This document shows, one piece after another, positions 23,657 to 31,317 of a stretch of DNA of 38,253 bases. Below the pieces are notes generated by a model, which was given only the letters and a program-made list of their open reading frames with translations, did not search any database and was not told the DNA's origin. Within the stretch, counting starts at the first letter, position 1, and each line of letters starts with the position of its first letter. Made by a program: the position numbers and the translations under genes. Source of the DNA: Clostridium sp. UBA699 (GTDB lineage Bacteria; Bacillota; Clostridia; Clostridiales; Clostridiaceae); contig DBML01000006.1 of NCBI GenBank assembly GCA_002298915.1, positions 1 to 38,253 of the forward strand, written 5' to 3'.

Positions 23657-24323
23657 GGTCTTGATAATTGAAGATGACCCCATGGTTAGGGAGATAAACT
23701 CGAAGTTTCTGAAGAAGGTGGAGGGGTTCAGCCTTTACAAGGCTGTGGGCAACCTTGCCGACGCAAAAAAGTGCGTCCTGGCCAGGAAGCCCGACCTAAT
23801 ACTGCTGGACGTTTTCCTGCCCAAGGAGAACGGCATAGATTTCCTCAAGTGGCTAAGGAGCGAGGAGATCGCCGTTGATGTGATACTGATAACCGCGGAC
23901 AAGACCGCCGGGCGAGTCCAGGAGGCTTTCAGGTACGGCGCCGTGGACTACCTCATAAAGCCCTTCAGCTTCGAGCGCTTCAGGGATTCGCTCGCCCAGT
24001 TCAAGGAGCGGCACCGCGGGTTAAGAAAGGACGCCGAGATAGACCAGGCAGCCCTGGACAAGCTCATCTCCCCGTCACCGGCGGTCCAGGAGGAGGAAGG
24101 GCTCGCCAAAGGCCTCAACAAATACACGTACAAGTCGATCCTGGATGAGATAGAGGTCCGCGGCAATGATTACTTCACCGCCGACGAGCTTTCCGAGAAG
24201 CTGAAGATAGCCCGCGTAACCGTAAGGCGGTACCTGGAGTACATGGAAAAGGAAGGCTTGCTGGAAAAGCTGGTCGAGTACGGAAGGGTCGGAAGGCCGC
24301 AGCACAAGTTCAGGAGAACCTAG
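23649..24323 (+). CDS. CitB/DcuR-type response regulator
   Basis: This 224-residue protein has a receiver domain with the acidic pair Glu8-Asp9-Asp10, phosphoacceptor Asp54 (LILLDVFLP) and the late Lys of LIKPF, then a C-terminal helix-turn-helix (residues ~175-205, TADELSEKLKIARVTVRRYL) of the CitB/DcuR/MalR type. The ATG at 23649 follows GAGAGGTG by six bases; GTG 23640 lies within that site. The start overlaps the kinase gene by 8 bases. It probably activates the upstream malic enzyme/permease genes and possibly the downstream dehydrogenase. Confidence 0.92.
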   Translation: MIEVLIIEDDPMVREINSKFLKKVEGFSLYKAVGNLADAKKCVLARKPDLILLDVFLPKENGIDFLKWLRSEEIAVDVILITADKTAGRVQEAFRYGAVDYLIKPFSFERFRDSLAQFKERHRGLRKDAEIDQAALDKLISPSPAVQEEEGLAKGLNKYTYKSILDEIEVRGNDYFTADELSEKLKIARVTVRRYLEYMEKEGLLEKLVEYGRVGRPQHKFRRT

Positions 24324-24359
24324 ATTCACCGCAAGCCGGACAGAAAGGATGTGCACAAA

Positions 24360-25313
24360 ATGAAGATTTTAGTATTGATTCCGGTCAAAGAAGATGAGAA
24401 GGAAAAGCTCATGTCAGTCATGCCGGATGCAGAGGTCGTTCTTTCGACGATCGAGGAGGTTTCAAGGGAGCATGCCCAGAGCGCCGACATAATAATAGGC
24501 AACGTGCCTCCGGACCATATCAGGGGCAGCAGGAAGCTCAAGTGGCTGCAGCTGAACAGCGCCGGCACTGACGGCTACTGCGAGGAGGGCGTCATGCCTG
24601 AAGGGGTATATCTCACGAACGCAACAGGCGCCTACGGCCTCGCTATATCAGAGCACATGCTGGGCATGCTGTTTGAAATAAAGAAGAAGCTGAACCTCTA
24701 CTGCCTCAACCAGATGCAGCATCTATGGAAAGACGAGGGTGACGTCACACCGATAGAAGGGAGCACCACGCTGGTCGTGGGCCTTGGCGACATAGGGGGA
24801 GATTTCGCAAGGAAGATGAAGGCTCTCGGAAGCTGGACCATAGGCATAAAAAGGAGGGGCGGAGAGAAGCCTGAATACATCGACGAGCTCTATACGCTCG
24901 ACTCCCTTGACGAGCTTCTCCCAAGGGCGGATGTAGTTGCTCTGAGCCTGCCTGGAACAAAGGAAACCTACCGCCTGTTCGGCATTGAAAAGTTCAGGCT
25001 GATGAAAAAAGGAGCTGTTCTCCTGAACGTTGGGCGCGGAACAGCCGTCTGCACAGAGGACCTGTGCGACGCCCTTGAGCAAGGGCTTATCGCGGGTGCC
25101 GGTCTCGACGTCACAGACCCCGAGCCGCTGCCTGCAGACCACAGGCTCTGGGATGCGCCTGGAGCTGTTATTACACCTCACGTGTCAGGATTTTTCCACC
25201 TTCCCGAGACACTGAGGAGGATAGTCAGGATAAGCATCGACAACCTCGAACGCTTCAAAAATGATGAGCCTCTCAAGAATATCGTGGACTTCAAAACTGG
25301 CTACAGGGCCTAA
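24360..25313 (+). CDS. D-isomer-specific 2-hydroxyacid dehydrogenase
   Basis: This 317-residue NAD(H)-dependent dehydrogenase interconverts 2-keto acids and D-2-hydroxy acids. The nucleotide-binding loop is GLGDIG at 141-146, and the catalytic set is Arg226 (NVGRGTAV), Glu255 (DPEPLP) and His284 (TPHVSG). It is closest in style to the phosphoglycerate/hydroxypyruvate group; the substrate is not determinable. The ATG at 24360 has AAAGGAT nine bases before it; an in-frame GTG at 24351 is too close to that site. It follows the response regulator by 36 bases and ends at a strong hairpin. Confidence 0.92.
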   Translation: MKILVLIPVKEDEKEKLMSVMPDAEVVLSTIEEVSREHAQSADIIIGNVPPDHIRGSRKLKWLQLNSAGTDGYCEEGVMPEGVYLTNATGAYGLAISEHMLGMLFEIKKKLNLYCLNQMQHLWKDEGDVTPIEGSTTLVVGLGDIGGDFARKMKALGSWTIGIKRRGGEKPEYIDELYTLDSLDELLPRADVVALSLPGTKETYRLFGIEKFRLMKKGAVLLNVGRGTAVCTEDLCDALEQGLIAGAGLDVTDPEPLPADHRLWDAPGAVITPHVSGFFHLPETLRRIVRISIDNLERFKNDEPLKNIVDFKTGYRA

Positions 25314-25318
25314 AAATT

Positions 25319-25345
25319 GAGCTCAGGGGGATTTCCCCTGAGCTC
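25319..25345. terminator. Terminator between the dehydrogenase and aldo/keto reductase genes
   Basis: GAGCTCAGGGG (25319-25329) and CCCCTGAGCTC (25335-25345) form a perfect 11-bp stem. The T run follows on the minus strand, and the two genes converge here. Confidence 0.88.
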
Positions 25346-25352
25346 TCATTCA

Positions 25353-26195
25353 TTATCTGTTGAACATCAGTGGGTCAGCATACACCTTGTCAGGCTCTGT
25401 CCCCATCCTCAGCCCGTTGTCAAGACCGCTGATCCTTGCCATGTCTTCATCGCTTATCTCGAAGTTGAATATGTCTGCGTTTTCCCTTATCCTTAAAAGG
25501 TTCGTGGTCTTTGGTATCACCACCACCCCGAGCTGCAAATCCCATCTCAGGACGATCTGCGGAACGGACTTGCCGTACTTGGCTGCGAGCTCCTCGAGAA
25601 GCGGTATCTCGAATATCCTTCCCCTCATGAGCGGAGACCAGGCCTCCAGCTGGATCCCTTTTTCCCTGCAGAATTCCATGAGCCCGTTCTGGACAAGGCA
25701 AGGGTGAAATTCCACCTGGTTGACCATAGGCATTATCTCCGCGTTCGCCATGAGCGACTTCAGATGCTCAACCGTGAAGTTGCTGACCCCGATCGCCCTT
25801 GCCTTGCCATCCCTGTACAGCTTCTCCAGCGCCCTCCAGGTCTCTCCCATAAGGGGTGTCGGCCAGTGCACAAGGAAAAGGTCAAGGTATTCCGTGCCCA
25901 GCCTCCCAATAGAAGCTTCGAAGGAGGCCAGCGTCTTCTCGTAGCCCTGGTCGGTGTTCCAGACCTTGCTCACAAGGAATATCTCCTCCCTTGGCACGCT
26001 GCTTTCCATGATCGCCTTGCCTATGCCTTCCTCGTTGCCGTAGAAGGCTGCCGTGTCTATGTGCCTGTAGCCTGCCTCCAGTGCCTGTTTAACCGAGTCC
26101 GTGACAGAGCATCCGTTTTCTATCTTGTATGTGCCGTAGCCAAGCCAGGGCATTTTCACCCCGTTGCTGAGTGTTGTGCAGCTCTTGATATCCAT
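25353..26195 (-). CDS. Aldo/keto reductase
   Basis: This 280-residue TIM-barrel NADPH-dependent reductase has the full catalytic tetrad: Asp47 (HIDTA), Tyr52 (AFYGNE), Lys77 (VSKVW) and His110 (LVHWP). The cofactor-binding IPKTTNLLRIREN motif near the C-terminus is typical. It matches the AKR5-like bacterial group (YvgN/2,5-diketogluconate-reductase type) that reduces aldehydes such as methylglyoxal; the exact substrate is unknown. The start is ATG at 26195 after GGAGG on the minus strand. The gene stands alone, divergent from the uridine-kinase-like gene. Confidence 0.93.
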   Translation of the reverse strand: MDIKSCTTLSNGVKMPWLGYGTYKIENGCSVTDSVKQALEAGYRHIDTAAFYGNEEGIGKAIMESSVPREEIFLVSKVWNTDQGYEKTLASFEASIGRLGTEYLDLFLVHWPTPLMGETWRALEKLYRDGKARAIGVSNFTVEHLKSLMANAEIMPMVNQVEFHPCLVQNGLMEFCREKGIQLEAWSPLMRGRIFEIPLLEELAAKYGKSVPQIVLRWDLQLGVVVIPKTTNLLRIRENADIFNFEISDEDMARISGLDNGLRMGTEPDKVYADPLMFNR

Positions 26196-26338
26196 ACGTA
26201 TCTAACCTCCATGAATTGATTGAGTTTCACTGCTTATATTATAATATATAGATACGATTATTTCTTTACCGAAAGTTCAAGCATAGATGCAAAATATGCC
26301 AATGACCTATAGATTTCATAGACAAGGAGCTGAAAAAA

Positions 26339-26914
26339 GTGGAGAAATTCAGGGAAGTATTCGACGCGGCCAGGAGGCTGCTCACCAGTCAGGAGAGTGT
26401 CATTGTGGCCATAGACGGAAGGTGCGGAAGCGGCAAGACAACGCTGGCTGCGCTTCTTGCAAAGGAATTCGACTGCAGCGTCTTCCACATGGATGATTTT
26501 TTTCTTCCGCCCGGGCTGAGGACTCCGGAAAGGCTGGCAGAACCGGGTGGCAATGTCCACTATGAGCGGTTCCTGGCGGAGGTCATCGAACCCCTGATGG
26601 AAGGTAAGCCGGTCTGCTTCAGGCCATATATCTGTTCTGAAATGGGCTTCGGCCGTGAGATATGCTTTGAAAAAAAGCGGCTCAGCGTTGTTGAGGGCTC
26701 CTACAGCCTACATCCCTGCCTGCGGGGCGCCTACGACCTGAAGGTATTCCTTACTGTGAACCCGGAAATCCAGGAAAAGAGGATCCTCCGCAGGAGCAGC
26801 TTTGACAGCCTAATGAATTTCAGGAACCTGTGGATACCGATGGAGGAACTTTATTTCAGTGAACTGGATGTGGAAAACTGCTGCGATCTGGTTGTCGATA
26901 CGAGCGTGTATTAG
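26339..26914 (+). CDS. Uridine-kinase-like P-loop protein
   Basis: This 191-residue P-loop kinase has Walker A GRCGSGKTT near residues 28-36 and an acidic substrate motif, FHMDDFFLPP, near residue 50, in the position used by uridine kinases. The later AEPGGNVHYERF and VVEGSYSLHP segments follow the order seen in that family. The start is GTG at 26339 after AAGGAGCTG. It probably phosphorylates a nucleoside or a small alcohol; many genomes annotate it simply as a uridine kinase-like protein. It is monocistronic and no terminator is obvious directly after it. Confidence 0.8.
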   Translation: MEKFREVFDAARRLLTSQESVIVAIDGRCGSGKTTLAALLAKEFDCSVFHMDDFFLPPGLRTPERLAEPGGNVHYERFLAEVIEPLMEGKPVCFRPYICSEMGFGREICFEKKRLSVVEGSYSLHPCLRGAYDLKVFLTVNPEIQEKRILRRSSFDSLMNFRNLWIPMEELYFSELDVENCCDLVVDTSVY

Positions 26915-27001
26915 AGTCATTCTTGAGTCTCGCAGACATACCATTAAGAAAATGCCCATCTCCAACTCCCCTTGTGTTTGATAATCAGATAATAAAGCAA
27001 A

Positions 27002-27041
27002 GCAGCTCCTGAAGGGAACTAATGATTCCTTCGGGAGCTGC
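27002..27041 (-). terminator. Terminator after hcp
   Basis: GCAGCTCC (27002-27009) pairs with GGAGCTGC (27034-27041), and the stem continues through a G-T pair into GAAGG/CCTTC. T-rich sequence follows on the minus strand, just beyond the hcp stop at 27053. Confidence 0.8.
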
Positions 27042-27052
27042 CATTATATTTA

Positions 27053-28753
27053 TTAGCTTAGGAAGAGCTTTATGTCGTCGTCTACAGTTCCTATTCCTGC
27101 TATGCCGAACGTTTCTACCAGAACCTTAGCAACGTTTGGTGAAAGGAATGCCGGAAGCGTTGGTCCCAGGTGGATGTTCTTCACACCAAGGTGAAGCAGC
27201 GCAAGAAGAACTATTACCGCTTTCTGCTCGTACCATGCGATGTTGTATGCTATAGGAAGCTCGTTTACGTCAGCAAGTCCGAAAACCTCTTTGAGCTTGA
27301 GGGCAATGAGCGCCAACGAGTAAGAGTCGTTGCACTGCCCTGCGTCGAGCACCCTTGGGATGCCTCCTATGTCTCCCAGGTCAAGCTTGTTGTACTTGTA
27401 CTTTGCGCAACCCGCAGTGAGTATTACGGTGTCCTTTGGAAGCTTCTTTGCGAACTCAGTGTAGTAGTCCCTGCTCTTCATCCTTCCGTCGCAGCCAGCC
27501 ATTACAAAGAACTTCCTTATGGCTCCCGACTTGACAGCATCCACTACCTTGTCTGCAAGGGCAAACACCTGCTCGTGAGCGAAGCCGCCTACTATTTTGC
27601 CTGTCTCTATTTCCTTCGGAGCCTTGAGAGTCTTGGCAAGCTTGATTATCTGCGAGAAATCCTTCCTGCCGTCCTTGTCTGCTTCTATGTGTACGCAGCC
27701 TGGATAGCCTGACGCTCCGGTTGTGAATATCCTTGACCTAACTTCCTCGTTTCTAGGCGGAACAATGCAGTTGGTTGTGAAGAGGATCGGTCCGTTGAAA
27801 GCTTCGAACTCCTCGAGCTGCTTCCACCATGCATTTCCGTAGTTCCCTACGAAATTGTCGTATTTCTTGAATGCAGGGTAGTAGTGTGCAGGAAGCATTT
27901 CGCTGTGAGTGTAGACGTCGACTCCAGTGCCCTTTGTCTGCTCGAGCAGCTGCTCCAGGTCTGTGAGATCATGTCCTGAAACCAGTATCGCAGGGTTGTT
28001 TCTTACGCCGATGTTTACCTCTGTGATCTCAGGGTTTCCGAACCTGGAGGTGTTCCCCTCATCAAGAAGGGCCATGGTTGTAACTCCGAACTCTCCTGTC
28101 TTGAGCGTAAGAGCTACGAGCTGGTCTGCCGTGAGACTGTCGTTCACGGTAGCTGCGAGGGCTTCGTATATGAAGCTGTAGATTTCATCTTTTTCCCTGC
28201 CGAGGTTCAGCGCGTGGTGGGCGTAAGCTGCAAGGCCCTTGAGCCCGTAGATTATGAGCTCCCTTAGGGAGCGGACGTCTTCGTTCTCTGTTGCCAGCAC
28301 GCCTACACTTGCCGCCTTCTTAAGCATGGACTCCCTGTAGCCTGCCTCGAATGTGGCAGCATCGTGCAGGTTGTAGACAACCGCCGGATCCGCCTCTTCG
28401 TTCTTTGCCCCGAAGAGCTTCCTGAAGAAGCCGCCTGAGCTCTTCTCCACGAAAAGCTTGCCTCTGAGCTCGTTCCTCAGCTCCATCATCTTCTTTATCT
28501 CTTTTTCAAACGCAGCCTCGTCGAAGTTTGCGTTAGTGATTGTCATGAACAAGCTGTTGAGCACTTCATGGTTGACATCCCTGAAGCTCTTGACGTCAAG
28601 CTTTCCCTTGACCACTATCTCCGAGATACCCTTCAGAGTGTAGATAAGAAGGTCCTGAAGCTTTGCGACCTCCTCGCTCTTGCCGCATACTCCCTTGATC
28701 TCGCAGCCCTTTCCTTTTGCTGCCTCCTGGCACTGATAACAAAACATACTCAT
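27053..28753 (-). CDS. hcp: Hybrid cluster protein (hydroxylamine reductase type)
   Basis: This 566-residue Fe-S protein binds its N-terminal cluster through Cys5, Cys8, Cys17 and Cys23 and the 4Fe-2S-2O hybrid cluster in the C-terminal half, where the AGQCNDSYS and TAGCAKYKYNK segments match known ligand regions. Hcp acts as a nitric oxide reductase in E. coli and reduces hydroxylamine in vitro; it protects anaerobes from nitrosative stress. It starts at ATG 28753 after a GGGGAGG-type site. It lies downstream of a Crp/Fnr regulator gene but has its own promoter at 28798, with an operator centred at -41.5. No hcr reductase gene is adjacent. Confidence 0.96.
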   Translation of the reverse strand: MSMFCYQCQEAAKGKGCEIKGVCGKSEEVAKLQDLLIYTLKGISEIVVKGKLDVKSFRDVNHEVLNSLFMTITNANFDEAAFEKEIKKMMELRNELRGKLFVEKSSGGFFRKLFGAKNEEADPAVVYNLHDAATFEAGYRESMLKKAASVGVLATENEDVRSLRELIIYGLKGLAAYAHHALNLGREKDEIYSFIYEALAATVNDSLTADQLVALTLKTGEFGVTTMALLDEGNTSRFGNPEITEVNIGVRNNPAILVSGHDLTDLEQLLEQTKGTGVDVYTHSEMLPAHYYPAFKKYDNFVGNYGNAWWKQLEEFEAFNGPILFTTNCIVPPRNEEVRSRIFTTGASGYPGCVHIEADKDGRKDFSQIIKLAKTLKAPKEIETGKIVGGFAHEQVFALADKVVDAVKSGAIRKFFVMAGCDGRMKSRDYYTEFAKKLPKDTVILTAGCAKYKYNKLDLGDIGGIPRVLDAGQCNDSYSLALIALKLKEVFGLADVNELPIAYNIAWYEQKAVIVLLALLHLGVKNIHLGPTLPAFLSPNVAKVLVETFGIAGIGTVDDDIKLFLS

Positions 28754-28797
28754 TTATATTCCTCCCCGGATTTGTTTTTTCTTGATTTGATGATTTG

Positions 28798-28840
28798 ATT
28801 ATACTTTAACAAATCCCTTTTGCATGTTGCACAGGCAACA
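28798..28840 (-). promoter_or_regulatory. hcp promoter with Crp/Fnr-type operator
   Basis: The -10 box is TATAAT (minus strand, 28803-28798), with no good -35. The palindrome TGTTGC-N4-GCAACA at 28825-28840 is centred 29.5 bases upstream of the first -10 base, that is at -41.5. This is the standard class II activator position for Crp/Fnr proteins. Confidence 0.72.
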
Positions 28841-28861
28841 TTTATTCCGGGAGATGAAAAA

Positions 28862-28881
28862 AAGAACACCGCAGTGTTCTT
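28862..28881 (-). terminator. Terminator of the Crp/Fnr gene
   Basis: On the minus strand AAGAACAC and GTGTTCTT form an 8-bp stem around a 4-base loop and run straight into a T tract. The hairpin overlaps the stop codon, so hcp is a separate transcription unit. Confidence 0.85.
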
Positions 28882-29554
28882 ATTCTACATGCTCATATAT
28901 CCTGAATGTGTTCCTGTCGAAGTCAATAAGCCCCTTTTCCTTCATCCGCGACAGCTCCCTCGAAAGGGCGCTCCTGTCTGCACAGAGGTAATCTGCCAGC
29001 TCAAGCCTGCCCATGGGGACAGTGAAGTAAAGCGAACCGTTCCTCTGCGCTTCGCGTGAAAGGTATACCAGTATCTTGTCCCTCAGGGTTTTCTGCGCTG
29101 TTATCTCTATCTTCTCCATAAGCTGTATGTTCTTCTGGGCTATAAGTACGACTACGTTGTCGATGAGCCTGTGGTGGAAATCGCAGGCCACTGAACAGGA
29201 ATGGAGTATCCTTTCAAAGGACAGGAACATTATTGTGCAGTCCGATGCTGCCTGGAAGGATACGGTGCTGTTGTAAACCCTGCTGCATACAAAAGTCTCT
29301 CCGAAGATGCTTTTTTCGCGCATGACCGCCAGAATGGACTTGTTGCCCCAGACATCCTCCTTGAGCATCTGGACAGTCCCGCTTAGCACCACTCCTATCG
29401 AGTTGATGCTTTCGCCGGTATGGGTGATGTAGCTCCCCTTTTCATAGGTCCTTGAGTGCGGCTTTAGGCATGTGAGCAGCGACTGAAGGTCCTCCTTGTT
29501 TATTTTGCTGAAAAGCGGAGTCCCGAACAGCAGGTTCAAGTGTTCTTCCTTCAT
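28880..29554 (-). CDS. Crp/Fnr family regulator (probable hcp regulator)
   Basis: This protein of about 224 residues has an N-terminal cyclic-nucleotide-binding-like barrel (residues ~15-130) and a C-terminal winged helix-turn-helix (residues ~160-220, GRLELADYLCADRSALSRELSRM). Cysteines are scattered and do not form the classical N-terminal FNR Fe-S pattern, so it may sense NO through haem or another cofactor, as HcpR-type regulators do (inference). The start is placed at the ATG at 29554 after GGGAGGGG; in-frame codons up to 29653 cover the promoter region. It probably activates hcp at 28825-28840 and represses itself at 29597-29614. Confidence 0.9.
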   Translation of the reverse strand: MKEEHLNLLFGTPLFSKINKEDLQSLLTCLKPHSRTYEKGSYITHTGESINSIGVVLSGTVQMLKEDVWGNKSILAVMREKSIFGETFVCSRVYNSTVSFQAASDCTIMFLSFERILHSCSVACDFHHRLIDNVVVLIAQKNIQLMEKIEITAQKTLRDKILVYLSREAQRNGSLYFTVPMGRLELADYLCADRSALSRELSRMKEKGLIDFDRNTFRIYEHVE

Positions 29555-29576
29555 AATATTATCCCCTCCCGCAAAC

Positions 29577-29614
29577 ATTATACTACGGATAAAACAATGT
29601 TGCAATTGCAACAT
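29577..29614 (-). promoter_or_regulatory. Crp/Fnr gene promoter with overlapping operator
   Basis: The -10 is TATAAT (minus strand, 29582-29577). The 18-bp perfect palindrome ATGTTGCAATTGCAACAT at 29597-29614 supplies TTGCAA as the -35 box at a 17-base spacing. An operator lying on the -35 box suits autorepression. Confidence 0.72.
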
Positions 29615-29701
29615 AAATGCCTGCGATGCGCAGTTTCCCCGACCTGAAAACAATTAAGGTCGTAACCATAATATTATAATGTAGCATTTTTGTGAAATAT
29701 A

Positions 29702-29730
29702 TTGCTTTTTTCTCAATAAAAGACTATAAT
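29702..29730 (+). promoter_or_regulatory. guaB promoter
   Basis: TTGCTT (29702-29707) and TATAAT (29725-29730) are 17 bases apart, giving a leader of under 30 bases before the ATG at 29764. No purine riboswitch fits in so short a leader. Confidence 0.65.
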
Positions 29731-29763
29731 TTTTTAATGAATCTTTTTATGGGAGGAAATGAA

Positions 29764-31269
29764 ATGGCGTATTATTATGATGAACCGTCACGTACTTTTA
29801 GCGAGTATTTGCTAGTTCCCGGATATTCTTCAACAGACTGCGTACCGGCAAACGTTACCCTGAAGACACCGGTTGTTAAATTTAGAAAAGGTGAGGAACC
29901 ATCCCTCACGATGAACATTCCGCTCGTTTCTGCTATAATGCAGTCAGTTTCAGACGACAAAATGGCTGTGGCTCTTGCAAAGGAAGGCGGCATATCCTTC
30001 ATTTACGGCTCACAGACAATCGAGCAGCAGGCTGAAATGGTGAGAAAGGTGAAGAAGAGCAAGGCAGGCTTCGTTGCGAGCGACTCGAACATCAGGCCTG
30101 ACTCGACACTGGAAGACATCCTTGAGCTCAAGGAAAGAACAGGGCATACAACCGTTGCTGTAACGGAAGACGGAAAACCTAACGGAAAGCTTCTCGGAAT
30201 GGTAACAAGCAGGGACTACCGAATAAGCCGTCTCGACAGAAGCACAAAGGTAAGCGAGTTCATGACCCCTATTGACAAGCTCATCTACGCCAAGGAAGGC
30301 ATAAGCCTCAAGGAAGCAAACAACGTGATCTGGGACAACAAGCTCAACGCTCTCCCTATCATAGACGAGGACCAGAGGATGGTCGGGTTTGTTTTCAGAA
30401 AAGACTACGATTCGCACAAGGAGAATCCGCTCGAGCTGCTGGATGCCTCCAAGAGATATATAGTAGGCGCAGGTATCAACACGAGGGATTATGCAGAGAG
30501 AATCCCTGCGCTCGTTGAAGCTGGCGCTGACGTCGTGTGCATAGACTCGTCGGAGGGCTTCTCTGAATGGCAGAAGCTTACGATCGGCTGGGTGCGCGAG
30601 ACCTACGGCGATGCTGTAAAAATAGGAGCAGGAAACGTTGTTGACAGGGCGGGCTTCAGGTTCCTTGCTGATGCTGGCGCTGACTTCATAAAGATCGGCA
30701 TAGGCGGCGGCTCGATATGCATAACCCGTGAGACTAAGGGTATAGGCCGAGGACAGGCAACAGCTGTAATAGAAGTTGCTAAGGCAAGAGACGAATACTT
30801 CGAGGAAACAGGCGTGTACATTCCTATCTGCTCGGACGGAGGAATAGTTCACGACTACCACCTCACGCTTGCTCTTGCAATGGGCTGCGACTTCTGCATG
30901 CTGGGAAGGTACTTCTCAAGATTTGACGAAAGCCCGACCAACAAGGTTATGGTAAACGGAAGCTACATGAAGGAATACTGGGGCGAAGGTTCTGCAAGGG
31001 CAAGAAACTGGCAGAGATACGACCTGGGCGGCGCTACAAAGCTATCCTTCGAGGAAGGCGTCGATTCCTATGTTCCTTACGCAGGAAGCCTGCATGACAA
31101 CCTGAGCGTCACGCTGAGCAAGATCCGTTCAACAATGTGCAACTGCGGAGCACTGAGCATACCTGAGCTTCAGGAAAAGGCAAAGCTCACGCTCGTTTCA
31201 TCAGTAAGCATAGTTGAAGGCGGAGCACATGACGTAGTACTGAAGGACAAGACAATATCGCCAGTTTAA
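29764..31269 (+). CDS. guaB: IMP dehydrogenase, Tritrichomonas-like type
   Basis: This 501-residue enzyme oxidises IMP to XMP with NAD+, the committed step of GMP synthesis. The catalytic barrel is interrupted by a CBS-pair region (residues ~100-220). The nucleophile is Cys319 in GGGSICITRE, the NAD-contacting Asp is Asp261, and the flap has Arg418-Tyr419 in NWQRYDLGG, with Arg382 in GRYF. As I recall, these numbers equal those of the much-studied Tritrichomonas foetus enzyme, and the loop SICITRETKGIGRG differs from the usual bacterial SICTTR...GVGVPQ. The start is ATG 29764 after GGGAGG; upstream in-frame codons cover the promoter. Confidence 0.95.
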   Translation: MAYYYDEPSRTFSEYLLVPGYSSTDCVPANVTLKTPVVKFRKGEEPSLTMNIPLVSAIMQSVSDDKMAVALAKEGGISFIYGSQTIEQQAEMVRKVKKSKAGFVASDSNIRPDSTLEDILELKERTGHTTVAVTEDGKPNGKLLGMVTSRDYRISRLDRSTKVSEFMTPIDKLIYAKEGISLKEANNVIWDNKLNALPIIDEDQRMVGFVFRKDYDSHKENPLELLDASKRYIVGAGINTRDYAERIPALVEAGADVVCIDSSEGFSEWQKLTIGWVRETYGDAVKIGAGNVVDRAGFRFLADAGADFIKIGIGGGSICITRETKGIGRGQATAVIEVAKARDEYFEETGVYIPICSDGGIVHDYHLTLALAMGCDFCMLGRYFSRFDESPTNKVMVNGSYMKEYWGEGSARARNWQRYDLGGATKLSFEEGVDSYVPYAGSLHDNLSVTLSKIRSTMCNCGALSIPELQEKAKLTLVSSVSIVEGGAHDVVLKDKTISPV

Positions 31270-31282
31270 TAAATTGCATCTG

Positions 31283-31317
31283 AAAAGGGCGCTTACCAAG
31301 TAAGCACCCTTTTTTTA
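31283..31317 (+). terminator. guaB terminator
   Basis: AAAGGG-C-GCTTAC pairs with GTAAGC-A-CCCTTT around a 3-base loop with one mismatch. A long T tract follows and overlaps the end of the converging LysR gene. Confidence 0.9.

Noticed and set aside
29615..29763. Purine riboswitch before guaB
   Set aside because: The predicted leader is under 30 bases and none of the conserved purine aptamer segments is present.
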